This document shows, in pieces, positions 1-5,178 of a stretch of DNA of 6,094 nucleotides. This stretch comes from an uncultured Oscillospiraceae bacterium (lineage in GTDB: Bacteria > Bacillota > Clostridia > Oscillospirales > Acutalibacteraceae): NCBI GenBank assembly GCA_900549675.1, contig URPG01000134.1, forward strand, positions 1-6,094. Reading direction: 5' to 3'. The notes beneath the pieces were generated by a model. The model saw only the letters and a list, made by a program, of their open reading frames with translations, searched no databases and was not told the origin of the DNA. A program made the position numbers and the translations under genes. Positions within the stretch are counted from its first letter, which is position 1. Each line of letters starts with the position of its first letter.

Positions 1-2
1 AA

Positions 3-593
3 AGCGGAAAGTCCATTAATTTTGATATCCTTGTTACTGCAGTCGGGGCAAGGGCAAACACAACTTTGGTCTCAAAAATCGGCGGAAAAGTAAACCGTGG
101 TATTGTTGTAAACAATCAAATGCGAACGAACCTTAATAATGTATATGCCGCAGGAGATTGTACGGAAGGATTTGATGTTTCTTTGGGCGACAATCGTGTG
201 CTTGCACTGCTCCCCAACGCATATATGCAAGGCTTTACCGCTGGTGTTAATATGGCAGGTAGAGCAAGGGTATTTGATCATGCAATCCCCATGAATTCTA
301 TTGGTTTTTTTGGCCTGCATATTATGACAGCCGGCAGCTACATCGGTGAAAAAGATGGCGGAACAGTCTATATGCAAAAAGACGATACTTCCTGCAAAAA
401 ATTCTTCGTGCGTGATGGCTTGTTGAAGGGATATATTTTGGTGGATAAGGTGGAGCGAGGCGGCATTTATACCTCTTTGATTCGAGAGCAAACACCCCTT
501 GAAACCGTTGACTTTGATTTGCTAACAGAAAATGCAAGCTTTATGGCATTTTCTTCCGAGATTCGTAGAAAAAAATTTGGAGGTGTGGTATAA
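3..593 (+). CDS. NAD(P)/FAD-dependent oxidoreductase, C-terminal part (5' end outside window)
   Basis: The frame is open from the first bases and ends at TAA 591-593, so 196 residues of the C-terminal part are visible and the true start lies upstream. The visible part opens with LVTAVGARANT (30-62), matching the segment after the NAD-binding domain of pyridine nucleotide-disulfide oxidoreductases, where GxRPNT is usual. It continues with the FAD-binding signature VYAAGDC (141-161), then PNAYMQGFTAGVNMAG, typical of NirB/rubredoxin-reductase-like flavoproteins, and a C-terminal domain of roughly 100 residues. The family passes electrons between NAD(P)H and an iron-sulfur or flavin partner. Because the next gene is a glutamate synthase domain and the one after is a glutamine synthetase relative, I infer that it supplies electrons to a split glutamate synthase, perhaps like GltD. 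The amidotransferase and FMN domains are not in view. The family is clear; the exact partner is inferred. Confidence 0.85.
   Translation, partial: SGKSINFDILVTAVGARANTTLVSKIGGKVNRGIVVNNQMRTNLNNVYAAGDCTEGFDVSLGDNRVLALLPNAYMQGFTAGVNMAGRARVFDHAIPMNSIGFFGLHIMTAGSYIGEKDGGTVYMQKDDTSCKKFFVRDGLLKGYILVDKVERGGIYTSLIREQTPLETVDFDLLTENASFMAFSSEIRRKKFGGVV
579..585 (+). promoter_or_regulatory. Ribosome binding site for the GXGXG gene
   Basis: GGAGGTG at 579-585 lies inside the last codons of the oxidoreductase gene and 12 nt before ATG 598. It is the only strong Shine-Dalgarno sequence near the possible starts. It supports ATG 598 over the in-frame ATG at 532, which would overlap the upstream gene by about 60 nt and add residues unlike the family. 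The spacing is slightly long. Confidence 0.6.
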
Positions 594-597
594 TATT

Positions 598-1317
598 ATG
601 ATATTCAATGTTAGAGGTCTTGACCACAAAACGCTAAACCAAAAGATTCGTTCATCTGATATGGATGTAACAATATCCGAATGCTGTGGACAACGCTTCA
701 TCGCCGCAGGTATGAAGGATAAGCATATTACAATTAACGGAATCCCCGGCAATGCGCTTGGCGCTTATCTTGACGGTGCTTTCATTGAAGTGAATGGTAA
801 TGCCCAGGATGCCGTAGGAGATACTATGAATGATGGAAAAATCATCATTCACGGTAATATGGGAGATGCCGCGGGCTACGCAATGCGCGGTGGCAAAATT
901 TACATTCAAGGGGATACCGGTTATCGTGCCGGCATTCACATGAAAGCATACAAGGACAAGGTTCCTGTTATGATTATCGGTGGAAAAGCAGGTAGTTTCC
1001 TTGGAGAATATCAAGCTGGAGGTATCATCATTGTTCTTGGAATGAGTAATAATGAACGTAGAATTGTCGGAAATTTTCCCTGTACCGGAATGCACGGTGG
1101 GAAAATCATTCTCAGAGGTAATACTGATAATATTACTTTTCCCAAAAATGTCTGCGTAAAATCTGCAACCGGTGACGATATAGAAAGCATTCAATCCGAA
1201 CTTACCGAATTCTGCAAGGTATTCGGCTGTGATATTGAAGAGATAATGAACTCAGAGTTTACTGTCGTCACGCCCGACAGTAAAAATCCATACAAGCAGA
1301 TGTATGTAGCAAATTAG
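598..1317 (+). CDS. Stand-alone GXGXG domain of glutamate synthase (GltB C-terminal-like)
   Basis: This 239-residue protein corresponds to the C-terminal beta-helix of the glutamate synthase large subunit, encoded here as a separate gene. Repeated G-XX-G-XXX-G turns are visible: NGIPGNALGAYLDG (47-60), NGNAQDAVGDTMNDG (66-80), HGNMGDAAGYAMRGG (85-99), QGDTGYRAG (104-112), GGKAGSFLGEYQAGG (128-142) and TGMHGGKIILRG (163-174). They are separated by short beta strands such as KIIIHG and KIYIQG. In intact GltB this domain has no active site but packs between the amidotransferase and FMN synthase domains. Formylmethanofuran dehydrogenase subunit C shares the fold, but the neighbours argue for glutamate synthase. 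The start at ATG 598 is chosen from the ribosome binding site and leaves a 4-nt gap after the upstream stop, so the genes are probably co-translated. The C-terminal 55 residues are helical and acidic, with no motif I recognise. Confidence 0.88.
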   Translation: MIFNVRGLDHKTLNQKIRSSDMDVTISECCGQRFIAAGMKDKHITINGIPGNALGAYLDGAFIEVNGNAQDAVGDTMNDGKIIIHGNMGDAAGYAMRGGKIYIQGDTGYRAGIHMKAYKDKVPVMIIGGKAGSFLGEYQAGGIIIVLGMSNNERRIVGNFPCTGMHGGKIILRGNTDNITFPKNVCVKSATGDDIESIQSELTEFCKVFGCDIEEIMNSEFTVVTPDSKNPYKQMYVAN

Positions 1318-1334
1318 AGAAAAGAGGTAATCTT

Positions 1335-2546
1335 ATGAAGTATTCAAAGGACGAGGTAAAGCAGTATATCAAGGAGGATGATGTAAAATTCATCAGACTT
1401 GCTTTCTGCGATGTGTTCGGAAAGCAAAAAAATATATCTATTATGCCGGAGGAACTGGACCGCGCCTTTGAATACGGCATCGCTTTCGATGCCTCTTCCA
1501 TCGAAGGCTACGGAGATGAAACATACTCGGATTTGTTCCTCAAGCCGGATAGTCAGACTCTAACGGTACTTCCTTGGCGCCCGGAACACGGTAAGGTTGT
1601 TAGGATGTTCAGTGATGTCACATATCCCTCCGGCAAACCCTATGAATGTGATACCCGTTACTTACTTAAGAAAGCCATGCAGGCCGCCGATGATGCAGGA
1701 GTATCTTTCTACTTTGGTGCAGAGCAGGAGTTCTATCTCTTTGAACTTGACCAAAACGGTAAGCCTACAAAAACTCCTTATGATGACGCGGGATATATGG
1801 ATGTTGCTCCTGAAGATAAGGGTGAAAATATCCGTCGAGAAATTTGTTTAACGTTGGAGCAAATGGGTATTCGTCCAGAAAGCTCTCATCACGAGGGCGG
1901 ACCGGGACAAAACGAAATAGACTTTCGATACTCTGACCCGCTTACCGCCGCAGACAATGTTATGACCTTTCAAACTATCGTTAAAACAGTCGCTTGCGGC
2001 AACGGACTCTGTGCTGACTTTTCTCCTAAACCCCTTGAAAATCTGCCGGGCAACGGTTTCCATATCAATATGTCAATTAAATCTAAAGATGGAAGCGATA
2101 ATTTGCCTCACATCATCGCCGGAGTTCTTGAAAAAGCATCGGAAATGACAGCATTTCTCAATCCGACAGAAGAATCCTACATGCGTTTTGGACACAACCG
2201 GGCGCCTCGCTATATTTCTTGGTCCAGCGAAAACAGAAGTCAACTTGTCCGCATCCCTGCGGCACATGGTGAATATCGTCGAGCAGAACTTCGTTCTCCC
2301 GACCCGACATCCAATCCCTATCTTGCTTTTGCTTTAATCATTTATGCCGGAATATATGGAATTAAGAACAAACTTGATATGCCAAAGGTCGTAAATCAAA
2401 ATCTGTTCAAAGCCAATGCAGATTTAACTTCTACATTACAAAAGTTGCCCAACTCTTTGAACGAAGCCTGTTTGCTTGCGAAACAAAGTCAGTTTATCGC
2501 TGAACATATCCCCGCTGCTGTTTTGGACATTTATTGCAGCAAATAA
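1335..2546 (+). CDS. glnA: Type I glutamine synthetase-like enzyme, short form
   Basis: Glutamine synthetase joins ammonium to glutamate using ATP; this 403-residue protein aligns along its length with type I enzymes, which are usually about 440-470 residues. Visible conserved elements are FDASSIEG (51-58), EQEFYLF (130-136, metal-binding glutamates), SHHE and GQNEIDF (184-197), GFHINMS (241-247, ATP/metal histidine), NRSQLVRIPAA (300-310) and AELRSPDP (317-324). Three differences stand out. The flap motif, GYEAP in Bacillus subtilis GlnA, reads HNRAP (287-291), so the flap glutamate is replaced by arginine. The loop after GFHINMS is about 11 residues shorter. The protein stops at LDIYCSK, lacking the C-terminal tail that locks the two hexameric rings together. 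The adenylylation tyrosine position is Phe358, so GlnE-type control is not expected. GAGGT at 1324-1328, 6 nt before ATG, supports the start, 17 nt after the GXGXG gene. A ligase for another amine is possible. Confidence 0.88.
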   Translation: MKYSKDEVKQYIKEDDVKFIRLAFCDVFGKQKNISIMPEELDRAFEYGIAFDASSIEGYGDETYSDLFLKPDSQTLTVLPWRPEHGKVVRMFSDVTYPSGKPYECDTRYLLKKAMQAADDAGVSFYFGAEQEFYLFELDQNGKPTKTPYDDAGYMDVAPEDKGENIRREICLTLEQMGIRPESSHHEGGPGQNEIDFRYSDPLTAADNVMTFQTIVKTVACGNGLCADFSPKPLENLPGNGFHINMSIKSKDGSDNLPHIIAGVLEKASEMTAFLNPTEESYMRFGHNRAPRYISWSSENRSQLVRIPAAHGEYRRAELRSPDPTSNPYLAFALIIYAGIYGIKNKLDMPKVVNQNLFKANADLTSTLQKLPNSLNEACLLAKQSQFIAEHIPAAVLDIYCSK

Positions 2547-2567
2547 TAATCATCAAATAAATTGCAA

Positions 2568-2572
2568 GGGAG
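2568..2572 (+). promoter_or_regulatory. Ribosome binding site for the ANTAR gene
   Basis: GGGAG, part of AAGGGAGAG, lies 10 nt before ATG 2583 and selects this start over the upstream in-frame TTG at 2562. The TTG would place the ribosome binding site inside the coding region. Confidence 0.6.
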
Positions 2573-2582
2573 AGAGTATTAT

Positions 2583-3167
2583 ATGAGTTTGAAAGAGCGT
2601 GTTTATAGCGTTCTTGTCGTTTCTGCATCAGAAAGTTTTAATGCGGCAACCAAAGAACTACTCCCTTTTTCCGGATACCAACCGGTACACACAGCAACCA
2701 ATGTCAGCGAAGCAAAGCGATATATTGCAGCACGAGGATTTGATTTTGTCATTATCAACTCCCCTTTACCAGATGAATCGGGCGCCCGTTTTGCTATTGA
2801 TTGCTGTCGATTCCAAACCACTGTCGTACTCCTCCTCTCTCGCTCTGATGTTCATGCAGAAGTGCATGATAAAGTTGCAGAGCATGGAGTGTTTACACTT
2901 TCCAAACCAACAAACAGAACCATTTTTTTGCAGGCACTTAGTTGGATGTCCAGCGCAAGAGAGCGACTGAGAAAAATGGAACAGAAAACATCTTCTATTG
3001 AAGAAAGAATGGAAGAGATTCGCATCGTAAACCGTGCAAAATGCTTACTTATCAGTGAACTGAAGATGACAGAACCGGAAGCACATCATTACATAGAAAA
3101 AAATGCTATGGATAACTGCATTCCTAAAAAAGAAGCTGCTGAAAATATTATTAAGCTTTATTCCTGA
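2583..3167 (+). CDS. ANTAR-domain antiterminator with degenerate receiver domain
   Basis: This 194-residue protein has an N-terminal receiver-like domain (about 7-122), a charged probable coiled coil (about 126-150, with RERLRKMEQK and EERMEEIR) and a C-terminal ANTAR three-helix domain (about 148-193, with VNRAKCLLISELKMTEPEAH and KEAAENIIKLYS). ANTAR proteins bind paired hexaloop hairpins in nascent RNA and block termination, as NasT, AmiR and EutV do. The receiver lacks the usual chemistry: the phosphoacceptor aspartate position reads Asn59 in VIINSPLPDESG, and the acidic pair after the first strand reads VVSASE (12-17), while the lysine in TLSKP (Lys108) remains. Control is therefore probably by protein or ligand binding rather than phosphorylation. 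GGGAG at 2568-2572, 10 nt before ATG 2583, sets the start; the TTG at 2562 is not needed. The gene follows glnA by 36 nt, so it likely regulates its own nitrogen-assimilation operon. Confidence 0.87.
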   Translation: MSLKERVYSVLVVSASESFNAATKELLPFSGYQPVHTATNVSEAKRYIAARGFDFVIINSPLPDESGARFAIDCCRFQTTVVLLLSRSDVHAEVHDKVAEHGVFTLSKPTNRTIFLQALSWMSSARERLRKMEQKTSSIEERMEEIRIVNRAKCLLISELKMTEPEAHHYIEKNAMDNCIPKKEAAENIIKLYS

Positions 3168-3222
3168 GCAAACGAGATGAGCAAAATGTTTGACTCTAAT
3201 AATGCAATTCGTGATTTCTTTG

Positions 3223-3246
3223 TCCAGATAATATAAATAATCTGGA
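3223..3246 (+). terminator. Weak hairpin after the ANTAR gene, possible terminator
   Basis: TCCAGAT (3223-3229) and ATCTGGA (3240-3246) form a 7-bp stem around a 10-nt AT-rich loop, 55 nt after the ANTAR stop codon. The following sequence TTAGGATACAATTTT has no immediate T run, so a standard intrinsic terminator is doubtful. It is the first hairpin after the operon. Confidence 0.3.
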
Positions 3247-3308
3247 TTAGGATACAATTTTAATATTTATTATACCTCGCTTCTCTATCAAAGCAAACCA
3301 ATTCACTT

Positions 3309-3334
3309 CAAGCCGTCACAAATGTGGCGGCTTG
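3309..3334. terminator. Strong 11-bp hairpin with AAAT tetraloop
   Basis: CAAGCCGTCAC (3309-3319) pairs with GTGGCGGCTTG (3324-3334) across loop AAAT, giving ten Watson-Crick pairs and one G-T pair. It is much more GC-rich than the surrounding DNA. It lacks a T tract on either side, so it may be a factor-dependent or bidirectional terminator between the convergent operons, a remnant of a mobile element end, or an RNA processing site. The structure is certain; the role is not. Confidence 0.4.
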
Positions 3335-3510
3335 TGCTATATCCAAATTTAAAAACAGAAAACAAGAAACGCCAATGTCGCAAAAACAAAAAATACAATT
3401 TCCACCGCGAGATGATGCCAGAATCAAAAAGTTTTTGGATAATCTTATATTCGTCTGATACTCAAAGTAAAATTTTGTGTGTTCTGTTCATAGGAACACT
3501 CCTCTCTTAA

Positions 3511-3717
3511 TGGAGTTTCAAGGAGCAAGAAAACCATCTGCGCACCGCAAAGGGTGAGGACAGATGTCCAACAGAAAGAACGCTTGATACATCATTTCGA
3601 CGCGAATTTTATTCATTCCTCCGACTCTCTGCAAAAAAATGGCAAGAGCGCAAAATTATCCTATATAGACAGTTTTGCATTCTTGCCCTCAAACAGACAA
3701 CAAATCGTTCTGTGTGA
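3511..3717 (+). pseudogene. Possible decayed coding segment, unrecognised
   Basis: This frame is open for 68 codons up to TGA 3715-3717 and opens directly after an in-frame TAA (3508-3510), with no ATG, GTG or TTG start preceded by a ribosome binding site. The translation looks like a real basic, amphipathic protein: segments include RTAKGEDRCPTERTLD, FRREFYSFLRLSAKKWQERK and ILYRQFCILALKQTT. The same register continues upstream of the TAA (3322-3507), but that part looks less protein-like. I do not recognise the family. It could be the tail of a gene broken by a frameshift or deletion, or a chance open frame. Confidence 0.2.
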
Positions 3718-3828
3718 AAAATCACCCAAAACAATTTGCTCTTAATTCTATTTTAAAATTGAATATACTCTCCGCTTGAAACCATCGTTTCTTTTCAAAT
3801 TCAACAGTTAAAATTTTACTGTTTTATA

Positions 3829-4251
3829 TTATCTTAAAAGCGGCATAAAACCTGTTAACTTGTTTACTTTTTTCTTGTTTCCATAAATAGCAATCCCAAA
3901 ATAGTTGTGGTCTTGCTCTGTTGTGATTCCCGCCTTTGCAATATATTCGCTATATACATTGCAGGTTTGTGCAACATCAGAAAAATCAGCAACAATTAAG
4001 TCTGCAAATTCTGGGTTATACAAACGCTCTCTCAAATCTTTCAAAATCGTTTTATCTCCACGAAGCATTGTAACCGGAATCGTAATAATACCCAAGTGGG
4101 TTTGCCCCGAAGCGTCTGTTACATCTTCTCCTATCTGTTCGGGGATATACTTTCCCAACGTGATACCTAAAATGGCAGAAGTGTTTGCTACAATTCCAAT
4201 AGGCAGTTCAGAATCTATAATCATTACACATTTCATAATTGAATCGCTCAT
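3829..4251 (-). CDS. DUF2000 family protein
   Basis: This 140-residue soluble protein matches the DUF2000 family, from memory of its signature: KCVMIIDSELPIGIVANTSA (7-26) followed by ILGITLGK, a central DASGQTHLGI (46-55), then IPVTMLRG and a C-terminal DHNYFGIAIYGNKKKVNKLT. The family is about 135-145 residues long, so it appears complete. Its fold is reported to resemble peptidyl-tRNA hydrolase II, but no reaction is established and I assign none. The ATG overlaps the transporter stop codon as ATGA (4248-4251), and AAAAGGAG (4267-4260) sits 8 nt upstream, so translation is coupled to the transporter. That favours this start over Met6. It is the last gene of the AraC-transporter-DUF2000 operon. 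No signal peptide or membrane segment is present, so it should act in the cytoplasm. Confidence 0.85.
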   Translation of the reverse strand: MSDSIMKCVMIIDSELPIGIVANTSAILGITLGKYIPEQIGEDVTDASGQTHLGIITIPVTMLRGDKTILKDLRERLYNPEFADLIVADFSDVAQTCNVYSEYIAKAGITTEQDHNYFGIAIYGNKKKVNKLTGFMPLLR

Positions 4252-5156
4252 TCTTTAAGCTCCTTTTGTTTTACAGAGGGTTTAAACTCTGAAATAAATA
4301 GTCCCGCTAATGTAAGTAAAATGCCAAACACAGAGGTTCCGGTAATTGTTTCACTAAGCACAATCACAGAGGTAACAACAGTTATGACTGGAACCATGTA
4401 AATATAAACACTAGTTTTTACTGCGCCTAATATTTTTATCGTCGAATTCCATGTTACAAAGCATAAGGCCGATGCGCCCAATCCCAAGAACAGGATATTA
4501 AACAGAGTAACAGGTTGAATCATCTGATTTATGTCCGGTTTAAAGCCAAATATAAACAATGCAGGTATCATAAACACCAGTCCGTAAAAGAAAATTCTCC
4601 GGGTTGATTGAATGGTATTGTAATGAAAGCCGCTGATTTTCTTTGTCAAGATAGAATAAGCAGCCCATACCACAGCGGCTAAAACCGCCAAAACATCTCC
4701 CAATGGGTTTAATTGCAAATTGCTGCTTCCATTAAAACTAATGAGAAAAATCCCAACAACAGCAACCGCAAAGCCTATAAAAAATTGCGCTCTTAATTTT
4801 TCACCATCTAAAAACAAGTGCGCAAAAATAGCAGTGAAAAATGGTGCTACGGAAATAATAACTCCTACATTAGAAGCAAAGGTATAGGTCAAAGCAATAT
4901 TTTCAAGCAAATAATATAATGTGACACCGCACAAACCAGCGGCAGCAAAATATAGCTCTTGTTTTTTCTCCTTGACTTTCAACCTATGAGGGCAAACCAC
5001 AAATAACACAACGAAACCGATTGTAAATCTTAAAAACAGTATTTCTATTGGAGAAAAGGCTTCTAAAAGTTTCTTGGTAGATATGAATGTAGTACCCCAA
5101 ATAAAGATTGTAATTATCGCAAATAAATGTCCTGTAATTTCTTTTTTTCTGTCCAT
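4248..5156 (-). CDS. EamA/DMT-family transporter, ten membrane helices
   Basis: This 302-residue membrane protein belongs to the drug/metabolite transporter superfamily with two EamA domains (about 9-141 and 154-288). Roughly ten hydrophobic segments are visible, near residues 9-29, 36-54, 68-86, 92-113, 123-141, 154-171, 187-204, 216-237, 246-268 and 275-290. Typical motifs are IWGTTFISTK (19-28), APFFTAIFAHLFLDGEKL (104-121) and, in the second half, VVWAAYSILTKK. Known members export amino acids, nucleobases, drugs or other metabolites; the substrate cannot be read from this sequence. The start ATG is 22 nt after the AraC gene stop, with AGAGG 6 nt upstream. The downstream DUF2000 gene overlaps by 4 nt. 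The tail after the last helix is short and basic (KPSVKQKELKE). Expression is probably controlled by the AraC-family gene in front of it. Confidence 0.9.
   Translation of the reverse strand: MDRKKEITGHLFAIITIFIWGTTFISTKKLLEAFSPIEILFLRFTIGFVVLFVVCPHRLKVKEKKQELYFAAAGLCGVTLYYLLENIALTYTFASNVGVIISVAPFFTAIFAHLFLDGEKLRAQFFIGFAVAVVGIFLISFNGSSNLQLNPLGDVLAVLAAVVWAAYSILTKKISGFHYNTIQSTRRIFFYGLVFMIPALFIFGFKPDINQMIQPVTLFNILFLGLGASALCFVTWNSTIKILGAVKTSVYIYMVPVITVVTSVIVLSETITGTSVFGILLTLAGLFISEFKPSVKQKELKE
4260..4267 (-). promoter_or_regulatory. Ribosome binding site for the DUF2000 gene, inside the transporter gene
   Basis: On the minus strand AAAAGGAG (4267-4260) lies within the last codons of the transporter and 8 nt before the overlapping ATG. 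With the ATGA overlap it indicates translational coupling of the two products. Confidence 0.65.
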
Positions 5157-5178
5157 GGAGGTCCTCTCTATATAAACA

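Larger units (their letters stand above)
3168..3828. other. Long intergenic region between convergent operons, no confident gene
   Basis: About 660 nt separate the ANTAR stop from the end of the DUF2000 gene on the opposite strand. It is AT-rich, especially at 3230-3300 and 3740-3828. I see hairpins at 3223-3246 and 3309-3334, a nested imperfect hairpin at 3535-3566 (CATCTG with CAGATG outside, CACC with GGTG inside) and short open frames in several registers without good starts. One frame (3511-3717) reads like protein. The short frame at 3375-3458 (begins MSQKQKIQFPPRDD, 27 residues, no clear ribosome binding site) also looks somewhat protein-like. No tRNA, rRNA, CRISPR array or intact transposase is visible. 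The region may be a graveyard of an inserted element. Confidence 0.6.

Noticed and set aside
532..597. Longer start for the GXGXG protein at ATG 532
   Set aside because: It would overlap the oxidoreductase gene by about 60 nt, has no ribosome binding site, and adds residues unlike the family; ATG 598 follows GGAGGTG.
72..1194. Minus-strand open frames over the first two genes (72-491, 322-537, 522-752, 652-1194)
   Set aside because: They lie antisense to genes with clear families, lack supported starts, and their translations show no recognisable domain.
3165..3185. Direct repeat TGAGCAAA (3165-3172 and 3178-3185) at the end of the ANTAR gene
   Set aside because: Only 8 nt and two copies, with the first including the stop codon; no flanking element suggests an insertion or attachment site.
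3462..3491. Nine-codon minus-strand frame MNRTHKILL with a well-spaced GAGGAG
   Set aside because: A leader peptide was considered, but no gene follows on that strand for hundreds of bases, so it is probably chance.
3322..3510. 62-codon plus-strand frame starting inside the strong hairpin
   Set aside because: The ATG sits in the hairpin loop and stem with no ribosome binding site, and the translation is low-complexity and not family-like.
3518..3616. 32-codon minus-strand frame (begins MNKIRVEMMYQ) with GGAGGA in front
   Set aside because: The GGAGGA directly abuts the ATG, leaving no usable spacing, and the product is unrecognised and short.
3554..3745. 63-codon plus-strand frame starting at GTG
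   Set aside because: It overlaps the more protein-like frame at 3511-3717 in another register and has no convincing ribosome binding site or recognisable domain.
3803..3823. Hairpin AACAGT/ACTGTT as terminator of the DUF2000 operon
   Set aside because: Read in the minus direction it is followed by GAATTTGAAA, with no T run, and the stem is very AT-rich with a bulge. A terminator here is not supported.
3905..4258. 117-codon plus-strand frame over the DUF2000 gene
   Set aside because: It is antisense to a recognised family member with a strong ribosome binding site and coupling to the upstream gene.
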